From an uncultured Bacteroidota bacterium (GTDB lineage Bacteria; Bacteroidota; Bacteroidia; UBA7662), in contig CAIOCC010000042.1 of NCBI GenBank assembly GCA_903856555.1, forward strand, positions 1 to 30,185: 30,185 bases of DNA. Reading direction: 5' to 3'. Of the stretch, positions 9,032-17,267 are shown in pieces. Every line of letters begins with the position of its first letter. The first letter of the stretch is position 1. Both the position numbers and the translations under genes were made by a program. Under the pieces are notes generated by a model. The model did no database searches. It was not told the origin of the DNA and was given only the letters and a program-made list of their open reading frames with translations.

Positions 9032-9156
9032 GCTTATCGGCTGCCTCAAGTTGTTGTCTGAGGCAACGGATTTGGCACCGGACCAACCGACAGCAGCGTG
9101 TCGTTTGCGGTTGCCAGGACATCGTAGGGCCGTTCCCTCCGTCCTTCTGGATAAGC
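9032..9156 (-). promoter_or_regulatory. SAM-I (S-box) riboswitch aptamer
   Basis: The minus strand carries the S-box core in order: P1 GCTTATC (9156-9150), the kink-turn segment CAGAAGGACGGAGGGA, GGCCCTACGATG, GTCCTGGCAACC, then GGTGCCAAATCC, a 7-bp P4 stem TGCCTCA/TGAGGCA, and the closing P1 strand GATAAGC (9038-9032). P2 (AGGAC/GTCCT) and a P3 hairpin (CGACA/TGTCG) can be drawn. These match the known SAM-I consensus closely. It sits between dnaJ and metH, and the metH-metF genes are classic targets. SAM binding should stabilise P1 and let the downstream terminator form, so methionine synthesis is off when SAM is plentiful. Confidence 0.95.
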
Positions 9157-9161
9157 TGCTG

Positions 9162-9169
9162 CAAAGATA
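9162..9169 (-). promoter_or_regulatory. Candidate -7 promoter element for the metH leader
   Basis: TATCTTTG on the minus strand is a perfect match to the Bacteroidota -7 consensus TAnnTTTG. It lies three bases past the dnaJ stop (9173-9175) and about six bases before P1 of the riboswitch, so transcription would begin right at the aptamer. No clear -33 TTG is seen at the usual spacing; only a CTTTTT run is there. Confidence 0.6.
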
Positions 9170-9172
9170 CGG

Positions 9173-10303
9173 TTATTCGTGCTGGAAAAAGTCTCTCATT
9201 CGGTCAAAAAACGAGGATTTTCCGGAATTATCCGCATTCGTGGGCTTGAAATTCTCCGAGACGGCCAACTTCTCCAGGGTTTCTTTTTCGTCCTTGGAAA
9301 GCTTGGTCGGAACAAAAACATTGACAAAAATGATGAGGTCACCGCGACCGTAGGCGTTGACCGCCGGCAGGCCCTTGCCCTTGAGGCGCAACAATTTGCC
9401 GGGCTGTGTCCCGGGCTCCAAACGTATGCGCGCCCGGCCGTCCAGTGTAGGCACCTCGATCTGGTCGCCCAGGGCCGCCTGCACCACCGATACCGGAAGA
9501 TCGTACAAAATATGATTGCCGTCCCGTTTGAAATGCGGGTGCGCTTCCTCCTCCACCAAGACAATCAAGTCGCCGGGCTGTCCACCGTTGCGGCCGGCAT
9601 TCCCTTTGCCCGAAACGCTCAGCTGCATGCCCTCCACCACCCCGGCCGGAATTTGAACCGAAATCACCTCCTCCTTGCGTTGCAATCCATCGGGATCCAC
9701 ACCGGGGGGCCGGCGGTCCACCATCTGCCCGCTGCCTTCGCAGTGGGGGCAGGTGCTGGCGGTGCGCATCTGGCCCAAAATCGTGTTGGTGACCCGCTGA
9801 ATCTGACCACTGCCGTTGCAGGTCGCGCAAGCTTTGTAGGTCACCCCCTCGGCAGGAACTGCCTTGGTGACTTTAACTTTTTTCTCAACCCCTTTGGCAA
9901 TTTCTTCCAAGGTCAATTTGACCCGTATTCGCAAATTAGCACCTCGGTTGGCCCGACGCCCGCCGCGGCCACCGCCACCAAAAAAGCCCTCAAAGGGCGA
10001 ACCATCGCTGAAGACATCCCCAAATTGCGAGAAGATATCCTCCATGGAGAATCCGCCGCCACCGCCTCCCATGCCTTGATCAACTCCCTGATGGCCAAAA
10101 CGATCGTAACGAGCGCGCTTGTCGGCATTGCTCAAGATTTCGTAGGCCTCGGCTGCTTCCTTGAATTTCTCTTCGGCTTGGGCATCCCCGGGGTTTTTGT
10201 CAGGATGGAATTGCAAAGCCGCCTTGCGATAGGCTTTTTTGATTTCGTCTTCGCCGGCCTGACGGCCTACCCCCAACACTTCGTAATAGTCTCTCTTGGC
10301 CAT
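9173..10303 (-). CDS. dnaJ: Chaperone DnaJ (Hsp40)
   Basis: Co-chaperone that delivers unfolded proteins to DnaK and stimulates its ATPase. The 376 residues show the J domain (1-70) with HPD at 33-35, a Gly/Phe-rich linker (about 73-120), the peptide-binding beta domains, and a zinc-binding insert. The insert has only two CxxCxGxG motifs, CATCNGSG at 159-166 and CPHCEGSG at 185-192, instead of the four in E. coli DnaJ. I recall this shortened form as common in Bacteroidota, so it probably holds one zinc (the Zn1 site). The gene lies 78 bases downstream of grpE on the same strand, so the two are probably co-transcribed. The gap is AT-rich but shows no convincing terminator. Confidence 0.96.
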   Translation of the reverse strand: MAKRDYYEVLGVGRQAGEDEIKKAYRKAALQFHPDKNPGDAQAEEKFKEAAEAYEILSNADKRARYDRFGHQGVDQGMGGGGGGFSMEDIFSQFGDVFSDGSPFEGFFGGGGRGGRRANRGANLRIRVKLTLEEIAKGVEKKVKVTKAVPAEGVTYKACATCNGSGQIQRVTNTILGQMRTASTCPHCEGSGQMVDRRPPGVDPDGLQRKEEVISVQIPAGVVEGMQLSVSGKGNAGRNGGQPGDLIVLVEEEAHPHFKRDGNHILYDLPVSVVQAALGDQIEVPTLDGRARIRLEPGTQPGKLLRLKGKGLPAVNAYGRGDLIIFVNVFVPTKLSKDEKETLEKLAVSENFKPTNADNSGKSSFFDRMRDFFQHE

Positions 10304-10381
10304 AACACCGGGTAATTAAGAATCAATTTTCTTTTGAAAAAATTTTAATATCTACACGAACGCATTCTTCGTTTGGGAGAA

Positions 10382-10921
10382 TCAGCTACCGACGATGACC
10401 TTGGAAAAACGCAGGACCTGCTCGTTCAGCATGTAACCCTTTTCGACTTCGGCCAAGACCTTGTTGGCTTGTTCGGGGGATGGGGCTGGCATTTGGGATA
10501 TGGCTTCGTGTTTTTCGACATCAAAATCCGAGCCAACGGCCTCAATGGGTTGCAGGCCTTTTTGGGTGAGGATACTTTTGAACTTATGGTAAACCAGATC
10601 AACGCCATCGCGAATGGATACCACATCCGATGATTTGCCCATCACCTCCAAACCACGCTCAAAATCATCCAGGACCGGAAGCAATTCCACAACAAGGTCT
10701 TTGCCAGCGTTGCGGAACAATTCCAATCGCTCCTTGGCCATCCGCCTCTTGTAGGTTTCAAACTCCGACAAAAGGTATAAATACTTTTGACGAGCCTCCT
10801 CCAACTCGGCCTCAAGGGAGCGGCCTTGGGAGGTATTTTCGTTGACCTCCTGGGTTGATTCGGCGCCGTCTTCGGGGTTGGATTGGGGATTATCTTGGTT
10901 AAAATCTTCTTTATCAGACAT
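10382..10921 (-). CDS. grpE: Nucleotide exchange factor GrpE
   Basis: Cytoplasmic dimeric factor that releases ADP from DnaK. The 179 residues have an acidic, probably disordered start (residues 1-32), then a long helical region (SLEAELEEARQKYLYLLSEFETYKRR) for the coiled coil, and the C-terminal beta domain ending in GYMLNEQVLRFSKVIVG, which is the conserved GrpE ending. dnaJ follows directly. The ATG at 10919-10921 is the only sensible start. dnaK is not in the window. A 16-base interrupted palindrome lies upstream at 10947-10962. Confidence 0.96.
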   Translation of the reverse strand: MSDKEDFNQDNPQSNPEDGAESTQEVNENTSQGRSLEAELEEARQKYLYLLSEFETYKRRMAKERLELFRNAGKDLVVELLPVLDDFERGLEVMGKSSDVVSIRDGVDLVYHKFKSILTQKGLQPIEAVGSDFDVEKHEAISQMPAPSPEQANKVLAEVEKGYMLNEQVLRFSKVIVGS

Positions 10922-11106
10922 TTAATGATATTTTAAGGAGGGAGCTGGTCTACGTTCAGACCGCAAATATCCTGCCAAGCCCGTTCTGTCGTCTTTTTGG
11001 GCGTTTTTTGTGCCAATATGTCAGCCACAGGGCCTCCCTTCCTTCGGTTTTGGCTTCCTTTTGGACATTTTAGTGCGTATCATTGGCAATCCAAAAATCC
11101 ACCTTC
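10922..11106. promoter_or_regulatory. Divergent intergenic region between grpE and the M36-like peptidase
   Basis: This 185-base gap must hold the promoters of grpE (minus) and of the peptidase-pheT-rny group (plus). Candidate -7 elements are GATATTTG on the minus strand (10971-10964, seven of eight matches) and TATCATTG on the plus strand (11088-11095, seven of eight). A TTTTG at 11059-11063 could be a loosely spaced -33 for the latter. The palindrome GGTCT-N6-AGACC (10947-10962) lies just downstream of the minus-strand element. No CIRCE-like heat-shock element and no ORF or RNA gene were seen. Confidence 0.35.
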
Positions 11107-14100
11107 ATGGCCTCCAATCGCCCACTTTTTCGTCAAGTCCTTGGCTTTGCCTGCCTAGCCTCCGCTTTCTTTCTGGGGGTCCTTCCGGCACGGGCCTCTT
11201 CCGAAACCACCAAGGACCCTTACGAAATTCGATTGCCTTCCCCTCTTCCGTACGATGCCGACCGACAGGCCACCCATCGTAGCAAAGCAGCCTGGCAGAA
11301 TTTCTATCGCAGGCATCCCCTTTGGAATGTGCTTTTTGATGAACATACCGGTCAACCGCATCGCATGTTTGGTCCGGCGATCAACCTGCCCGGCTGGAGT
11401 GGATCCACGGACCCCTCCAACCCAGAGAATCTACAGGCCTGCCTGACTTTTTTGCAAAAAGAAACCGCCGGGTTTGACCTGCCGTTGAGCGAACTCCGTC
11501 CCGGTTCAGCCTATGCCTCCTCCAAATACCAGTACCGCTGGCTGGATCAATGGCACCGAGGCATGCAGGTGATTGGGGGTCGTCTGGGTTTCAAAAGCAG
11601 CCCGCAAGGGGGCCTGGTTTGGCTTGCCTCCGAATTGCATCCCGGTATTCGTTTGGAAGAAGGGCAACCCATCGGAGCAGAATTGGCGGCGCGTAAGGCA
11701 TCCGAGGCCTGGAACATCCCAACCGTTACCGAAGTCGAACCCGGTTTAAAGATTTTGCCAATTCCCGGATCCCAACCCGGCGAAATGCGTTACCATCGGG
11801 TCTATACGGTCACCGTCGAAGGGCAACCCCAAGGGGGCCGGCCTTTTCGCTATACCAGTCATGTCGATGCCGTCAGCGGAGTTATCTGGATGCGCCAAGA
11901 CCAAATCGTTGAATTCGCCCACGGCCCTTCCTCCAATGGCAATCTCACCATGGTCGGTCGAGTTTACCCCAGACATCCGTTTGCCGCCTTGGATTCGGCC
12001 AGACCACTGCCGCACCTTAAATTCACCGTAGGCGGTAACACTTATTACACCTCCGCGGGCGGCTCCTACGATTTGGGGCTTCCTGGTTTACCTGTCACCG
12101 GAACTTTTCCGCTCGAAGGCCGTTTCTCCAAAGTGGTTCAAGGAAACAACGGAACCACAACGCCCACCTTCAACCTCCTCATTGACGCGCAACGAGATAC
12201 GGTTCAGTACTTTGGGCGGGGCAGTTCCACAACACTTTGGAACCAGGTGCCTCACCTGAGTGCCTATTACCATACCAACCGGGTCCACGATTACATGAAG
12301 AGTTATCTTCCCAATTTTACGGCCTTGGACATTCCCCTTACCACCAAAGTCGAAAGAACCGATGGCAATTGCAATGCGTTTTTCAACGGTAACAGCATCA
12401 ACTTCTACACCCAGGCCGCCGGTTGCAATACCCTGGCCGTGGTCGCCGATGTTGTCTACCACGAATACGGGCATGCCATCACCAACTATTTCTACAATGC
12501 CTTGGGAACCCCTTTCAGCAACGGGGCTGTGGGCGAAGGTTATTCCGATGTTTATGCCATCACACTGACCGACACCCCGGTTTTGGGTGTTGGTTTCAAT
12601 ATCACCAATCCCAACCTCATCGTTCGTCGCTACGATATCAACCCCAAAATCTACCCCCAAAACTTGGTGGGGCAGGTTCATGCGGATGGCGAAATCATCT
12701 GCGGGGCTTGGTGGAGAACGGCTCGTAACATGAACAGCAATGCCGGAATGATGGCCATCTTCAGCGAATCCATGTACGGGCTGGCCAACGGTCCCAATGG
12801 CACCGAAGGAGTGGTTTATACCGATATTTTGGTTGATGCGCTTCAGGCCGACGATAATGATAACAACTTATCCAACGGAACCCCGAATATGACGGCGATT
12901 ATCCAAGCCTTTGCCTTTCACGGGATACGGATGCTGGCCAATGTGAGTTTTCAGTACACGCCCCTCCCGGATGTCCCTGCACTGACACCCTCGGCCATTA
13001 ACTTGACCCTGAACATTACACCACCTTTTAACAACTTGGTCAGCGGCGCCCGACTCATCTACCGACTCAACAACAACCCGCTCACCAGTTGCGATACGGT
13101 TTTGTTAACCCAAGGCGTTGGCAGTTCGTATACCGGAACCATCCCCGGTCAACCCCGCGGCACCATTGTCCGTTATTACGTTGGCCTGACCGACCTGACC
13201 GGAACATCGGGAGGGTCTTATCCGCCCTTTGCCGACCTGAGCTCCAACCCTGGTTTGTGGTTTAACTATTTGGTAGGTTTCCAAAACCTGACCAATATGG
13301 ACCTCGAAAACCCGGCCCAAGACAGCAGCTGGCTGATCGGCTGGTCCACCGACAACGCCACCACGGGACGTTGGGAAGTGGGTGTGCCAGTCCCTTCCTA
13401 TGTTACGCCCGGGAATCCTTCCACGATTGTCCAAGCCGGAACCAATGCGACCCCCGGCGGAAGCCGCTGCGCCTTTACCGGCAATGCCCTCCCCGGTGAT
13501 GACCCCGATACCGAAGACGTGGATGGAGGCCGAACCACCCTGCGGACCCCCAACATGGACCTTAGCGCCATGAACGATCCTGTTTTGGCCTATCATCGCT
13601 GGTTCACCAACGATATGGGCGACAATGCCGGTGCAGATTTTTGGGAAGTCTACATCAACAACGGAACGACCACCTGGAAATTAGTGGAACGCACCAATCG
13701 CAGCGATCGCCAATGGCGCCGCAATGTGTTCCGGGTCAGCGATTATGTGACACCCAATGCGACGGTTCAACTTCGTTTTATTGCCAACGACCAGGCCCCG
13801 GCCAGCACCGTCGAAGCTGCGGTGGACCGAATCCAAACCTTCGTGAATGCTTTTGGCGCAGGGGTTCCATCCGAGACCGCCCTTCGTACCCGTCTTTTTC
13901 CCAACCCATTTCGTCAAAACCTGGTGTTGGAACACAGCATCGATCAAGCTGGCGAGCTCATCCTTGAACTCTCCACCGCCGATGGCCGCGTAGCCTTGAC
14001 CCGTCGTTTGCAGGCCACTCTAGGCAGCAATCGCTGGGAAATTGAAACAGCAGAACTGCCCGTAGGGCTTTATTATGCGCGCCTCTTGAGCCGTGACGGG

Positions 14101-14136
14101 GTCTCTCCCATCCTCAAAGTGGTCAAAAAACCTTAG
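11107..14136 (+). CDS. M36-like (fungalysin-type) metallopeptidase with T9SS C-terminal sorting domain
   Basis: Predicted secreted zinc protease, 1009 residues. The ATG at 11107 gives a good signal peptide (VLGFACLASAFFLGVLPARA); an ATG eight codons upstream only adds polar residues. A propeptide-like region follows (about 90-280, FTP/PepSY-like). The catalytic motif HEYGH gives zinc ligands His452 and His456, and GAVGEGYSD gives Glu477, the pattern of gluzincins and closest to family M36. Then come a beta-sandwich region (about 610-720) and a jelly-roll-like domain (about 720-915). The last 84 residues begin LFPNPFRQNLVLE and end in KVVKKP, a type A T9SS sorting domain. It is likely moved across the outer membrane by the T9SS and released or surface-anchored. 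pheT starts ten bases after its stop. The substrate is unknown. Confidence 0.87.
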   Translation: MASNRPLFRQVLGFACLASAFFLGVLPARASSETTKDPYEIRLPSPLPYDADRQATHRSKAAWQNFYRRHPLWNVLFDEHTGQPHRMFGPAINLPGWSGSTDPSNPENLQACLTFLQKETAGFDLPLSELRPGSAYASSKYQYRWLDQWHRGMQVIGGRLGFKSSPQGGLVWLASELHPGIRLEEGQPIGAELAARKASEAWNIPTVTEVEPGLKILPIPGSQPGEMRYHRVYTVTVEGQPQGGRPFRYTSHVDAVSGVIWMRQDQIVEFAHGPSSNGNLTMVGRVYPRHPFAALDSARPLPHLKFTVGGNTYYTSAGGSYDLGLPGLPVTGTFPLEGRFSKVVQGNNGTTTPTFNLLIDAQRDTVQYFGRGSSTTLWNQVPHLSAYYHTNRVHDYMKSYLPNFTALDIPLTTKVERTDGNCNAFFNGNSINFYTQAAGCNTLAVVADVVYHEYGHAITNYFYNALGTPFSNGAVGEGYSDVYAITLTDTPVLGVGFNITNPNLIVRRYDINPKIYPQNLVGQVHADGEIICGAWWRTARNMNSNAGMMAIFSESMYGLANGPNGTEGVVYTDILVDALQADDNDNNLSNGTPNMTAIIQAFAFHGIRMLANVSFQYTPLPDVPALTPSAINLTLNITPPFNNLVSGARLIYRLNNNPLTSCDTVLLTQGVGSSYTGTIPGQPRGTIVRYYVGLTDLTGTSGGSYPPFADLSSNPGLWFNYLVGFQNLTNMDLENPAQDSSWLIGWSTDNATTGRWEVGVPVPSYVTPGNPSTIVQAGTNATPGGSRCAFTGNALPGDDPDTEDVDGGRTTLRTPNMDLSAMNDPVLAYHRWFTNDMGDNAGADFWEVYINNGTTTWKLVERTNRSDRQWRRNVFRVSDYVTPNATVQLRFIANDQAPASTVEAAVDRIQTFVNAFGAGVPSETALRTRLFPNPFRQNLVLEHSIDQAGELILELSTADGRVALTRRLQATLGSNRWEIETAELPVGLYYARLLSRDGVSPILKVVKKP

Positions 14137-14146
14137 AAAAATCTCC

Positions 14147-16594
14147 ATGAAGGTATCTTACCGTTGGCTATGCCGGTATTTTGACCTGGAACCCGATTCC
14201 TCCGCCCTGCCGGAACCGGATCGCGTTGCAGCGACTTTAACGGCTTTGGGCCTTGAAGTCGAAGACGAGCTGATCATTGGCCGCCGTCCAGAACAATTGC
14301 AGGGGCTGGTGGTTGGCGAAGTAGTAGAATGTGTTCCACACAGCGGCGCGGACCGATTGCGCGTGACACAGGTGAATGTGGGGCAACCCGAACTACTCAA
14401 GATTGTCTGCGGGGCTCCCAATGTGGAGGCGGGGCTCAAAGTGGTGGTGGCCCCGGTAGGAACCACCCTTTTCCCCTTGAATGGCGAACCACTGACCATC
14501 CGCATGGCCAAAATTCGAGGCGAACAAAGCCAAGGAATGTTATGCGCCGAAGATGAACTGGGCCTGGGTCCGGATCACGACGGTTTGTTGGTATTGCCTC
14601 CGGAAGCGGTACCCGGCACCCCCATCATGGAGGTCCTCCCGGCAGAGATGGATTGGGTGTGGTCCTTGGGACTGACTCCGAACCGTATGGACGCCCTCAG
14701 TCATTACGGGGTAGCACGCGATTTGGGCGCGGCCCTGGCCTTGCCTCTGATACCCCTGGCCTGTTTTTGCCGGGAGAATTCGCCGTTGGACCTTGAAGGA
14801 AATCCCCTTCCTGCCTATCGTAGCTCACCGGCTCGTTACATGCCCATGCATCTTGGGGTGGAACAAAGCAGCGATTGCCCTCGGTTGGCCGGCTTGGCGA
14901 TCGAAGGGGTCCGCATAGGCCCTTCTCCGGAATGGCTTCAAAAGTCCTTGCTCGCATTGGGTCACAAGCCCATCAACAATGTCGTTGATATCACCAATTG
15001 GGTTCAATTTGAATTGGGTCAGCCACTGCACGCCTACGATCGCTCTTTTCTGGAAGGAGACCGCCTAGGGGTCCGCAGGGCCCAACAAGGCGAGCGCCTA
15101 CGCTTGCTGGATAACAAAGAATACAATCTTAGCCCGGTCAACCTGGTCATCGAAGACGGCGTGAAGGCCGTGGGCTTGGCCGGTGTGATGGGGGGCGCGG
15201 GGGATTCAATCCATCCCGAAACCACCAATATCTATTTGGAATGTGCCTGCTTTGACCCTTCGACCATCCGAGCCTCGGCGCGCACCTTGGGTCTGCGCAG
15301 CGAAGCCTCCTACCGATTTGAGCGAGGCACCGATCCTGAATTGGTACCCTTGGCCCTGGAATGGGCGGCAGCCTTGATACTGGATACGGCAGGGGGAGGT
15401 CTTCCTCATCCCATGCAGCGATTAACGGTTCCTCTCGCGGATCTCCAACCGGTCCTCTTGAGCTCTCGCAAGATCCACCAAATCGCTGGTTGCCCGGTGC
15501 CTGTCGATGAAACAGAGCGGATTCTCAAGGCCCTGGATTTTGAGCTTCAGCCCATCCCAACCAACGCACAGAACCAGGACGATGGCTCTGCGTGGATGGT
15601 TCGACCTCCATATTACCGCAGGGATGTTCGAAGGGCCGTGGACATGGTCGAAGAGGTCCTGAGGGTCTGGGGTTACGACCGCATCCCCATCCCCGATCAA
15701 CATCGTTACCGCAACCTTTACCCAGCACCTTCAGCACAACCTGGCACCCAAGAAAAAATATCCCAGTGGCTCAGCGCCCGCGGTTTTCATGAATTTGTGG
15801 GCCTCTCCTTTGTTTCTCCCGCTGAATTCCAGGCGGTCGAATCGGATTTAAGCCGAGGGGTCCGCGTCCTTGGGCCTGTGAACGAACAAATTCCCCTCCT
15901 ACGCCCCTCCCTCCTCCTGAGCGGGCTCAAGCATCTGGCCTACAATTTGAATCGTCGCCAAAACGACGTCCAATGTTACGAGTTCGGCCGAACCTATGCA
16001 TTGGACAAACAGGGACGACCCGAAACCGAAAAGGAGGAACTCTGCCTCATGGTTACCGGGCAACAATTCCCCGAAACTTGGTACCGAGCGGCCTCTCTGG
16101 TGGATGGCCCCTATTTGCAAGGGCATGTGCAGGACCTGCTGGCCTTCTTGGGTTCCACCAAGCCCTTGGATACGGCCGCTGTTCAGCCCATCCCCGCCCA
16201 TCTGCTGGACCTCTACGGCATCCGTCAGCCGGTCTTTGCCTGCATTCTGAATTGGACCGACTGGGTTCAAGCCCCCGGAAGCCAGGCGCCGACCTACCGG
16301 GATATTCCACGCTTTCCATCGGTTCGCCGAGATTTGGCCTTGGTGGTTCCTGCCTCGGTCCCGTACCAGGCCATCGAGGACCTGGCCCGCCAAAACGGAG
16401 GTCCTTACTTAGAAACGTTCTATCTTTTTGACCTCTACAAGGGCCAAGGGCTGCCGGCCGACCATGTCTCCTACGCCATCGCATTGGTTTTTAGGCATCC
16501 TGAACAAACCCTGACCGACCAGGAGGTGGAGGGGACAATTCAAAAAATGCTGATTAACTTTGAGGAATCTTTAGGAGCCCGATTGCGTCGTTAG
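14147..16594 (+). CDS. pheT: Phenylalanyl-tRNA synthetase beta subunit
   Basis: Beta chain of the (alpha-beta)2 enzyme that charges tRNA-Phe, cytoplasmic. The ATG at 14147 (MKVSYRWLCRYFDLEPD) is the standard family beginning. In-frame codons before it lie in the peptidase gene. At 815 residues it is near the usual 800. Domains in order: tRNA-binding EMAP-like domain at about 45-155 (VVGEVVECVPHSGADRLRV); B3/B4 editing region with ASYRFERGTDP around 388-398; B5 domain at about 425-500 (YYRRDVRRAVDMVEEVLRVWGYD at its edge); catalytic-like core; FDX-ACB anticodon-binding domain at 717-815. pheS is not in the window. It is followed after one base by the coiled-coil gene, then zapA and rny. Confidence 0.97.
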   Translation: MKVSYRWLCRYFDLEPDSSALPEPDRVAATLTALGLEVEDELIIGRRPEQLQGLVVGEVVECVPHSGADRLRVTQVNVGQPELLKIVCGAPNVEAGLKVVVAPVGTTLFPLNGEPLTIRMAKIRGEQSQGMLCAEDELGLGPDHDGLLVLPPEAVPGTPIMEVLPAEMDWVWSLGLTPNRMDALSHYGVARDLGAALALPLIPLACFCRENSPLDLEGNPLPAYRSSPARYMPMHLGVEQSSDCPRLAGLAIEGVRIGPSPEWLQKSLLALGHKPINNVVDITNWVQFELGQPLHAYDRSFLEGDRLGVRRAQQGERLRLLDNKEYNLSPVNLVIEDGVKAVGLAGVMGGAGDSIHPETTNIYLECACFDPSTIRASARTLGLRSEASYRFERGTDPELVPLALEWAAALILDTAGGGLPHPMQRLTVPLADLQPVLLSSRKIHQIAGCPVPVDETERILKALDFELQPIPTNAQNQDDGSAWMVRPPYYRRDVRRAVDMVEEVLRVWGYDRIPIPDQHRYRNLYPAPSAQPGTQEKISQWLSARGFHEFVGLSFVSPAEFQAVESDLSRGVRVLGPVNEQIPLLRPSLLLSGLKHLAYNLNRRQNDVQCYEFGRTYALDKQGRPETEKEELCLMVTGQQFPETWYRAASLVDGPYLQGHVQDLLAFLGSTKPLDTAAVQPIPAHLLDLYGIRQPVFACILNWTDWVQAPGSQAPTYRDIPRFPSVRRDLALVVPASVPYQAIEDLARQNGGPYLETFYLFDLYKGQGLPADHVSYAIALVFRHPEQTLTDQEVEGTIQKMLINFEESLGARLRR

Positions 16595-16595
16595 G

Positions 16596-16892
16596 ATGAA
16601 AGCCGGAGAATTGTTGTCCAAACTGGAGGGCCTGCGCAGGCAGGCTGATTTTGCCGAGAACCGATTAGAGCGCGTTCTTGCCGAAAACACCGAACTTCAG
16701 TCCAAAAACAAGCGTCTGGAAAACAGTCTTCGAACCCAAAAGAGCGAGCTTGAAGCACTCAAGGAGGAATTCCGAACCTTGCAATTGCAACGAGCTCTGA
16801 CCGGGAACGACCAAACCCGTCATCAGGCCAAACTCAAGATGAATCAAATTATCCGAGAAATAGACCTATGCCTTGCCCAACTGCAAGAATAG
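16596..16892 (+). CDS. Small coiled-coil protein of unknown function, upstream of zapA
   Basis: A 98-residue protein predicted to be almost entirely alpha-helical. Residues about 5-65 show heptad-like spacing of Leu with many Glu, Lys and Gln (LLSKLEGLRRQADFAENRLE, LQSKNKRLENSL), and a second helix runs to the end. There is no signal peptide, membrane segment or catalytic motif. It starts one base after the pheT stop, and zapA starts 19 bases after its own stop, so it is part of the same operon. I do not recognise a named family. The shape and its position next to zapA make a cell-division partner (a ZapB-like helical protein) a reasonable guess, but nothing in the sequence proves it. Confidence 0.85.
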   Translation: MKAGELLSKLEGLRRQADFAENRLERVLAENTELQSKNKRLENSLRTQKSELEALKEEFRTLQLQRALTGNDQTRHQAKLKMNQIIREIDLCLAQLQE

Positions 16893-16911
16893 CCTGACCC
16901 TCAACCTTCCT

Positions 16912-17262
16912 ATGCAACCCAGCGAAATCCAAATCCAGATAGGGAACCGAACCTACCCCCTCCAGGCCCCGGCCGCGGAGCTGGAACGATTACGCCAAGC
17001 GGAATCTCTACTCAACGAACGCCTCACCCAGTACAAAAACCAACATCCCGGAGCAGATCGCTTCGATTTGTTGGGAATGACCGCCTATTTTTTGGCTCAC
17101 AGCCTCCTCCAAGCCCAACAAAGCCCGGCCGCAAGCGGCAAGGATCAAGGAATCATGGACGAAGCCACCGCCCTGGAAGTCAGCGAACAATTGGAGGCCC
17201 TTGAATTCAGCCTGAACAGGATGTTGCAAACGCGAAGTACGAGCAAGGAACAGGCTATCTGA
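16912..17262 (+). CDS. zapA: Cell division protein ZapA
   Basis: Small FtsZ-binding protein that bundles FtsZ filaments at the division ring. The ATG at 16912 (MQPSEIQIQIGNRTYPL) gives 116 residues, a normal ZapA length. The earlier in-frame ATG at 16873 overlaps the previous gene and adds non-conserved residues. The N-terminal part is the beta-rich head with IQIGNRTYPLQAPAAELERLRQAESLLNE in pieces typical of ZapA. DRFDLLGMTAYFLAHSLLQ is the conserved helix start, and the C-terminal half is coiled coil. The order zapA followed by rny is common in Bacteroidota and supports the call. Confidence 0.85.
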   Translation: MQPSEIQIQIGNRTYPLQAPAAELERLRQAESLLNERLTQYKNQHPGADRFDLLGMTAYFLAHSLLQAQQSPAASGKDQGIMDEATALEVSEQLEALEFSLNRMLQTRSTSKEQAI

Positions 17263-17267
17263 CCGGT

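Noticed and set aside
8951..9049. In-frame N-terminal extension of metH by 33 codons
   Set aside because: These codons are the riboswitch expression platform and terminator; MetH homology begins at the ATG at 8950.
9179..10315. 378-codon open frame on the plus strand opposite dnaJ
   Set aside because: It mirrors dnaJ almost end to end, has no recognisable domain, and would span the metH promoter side; codon-bias shadow.
10304..10381. Short ACGAA/TTCGT stem followed by AT-rich DNA between grpE and dnaJ as a terminator
   Set aside because: Five weak base pairs and no T-run directly after; it reads better as an unstructured AT-rich gap.
11010..11015. TGGCAC on the minus strand upstream of grpE as a sigma-54 promoter
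   Set aside because: The required GC half (TTGC-like) is absent at the right spacing.
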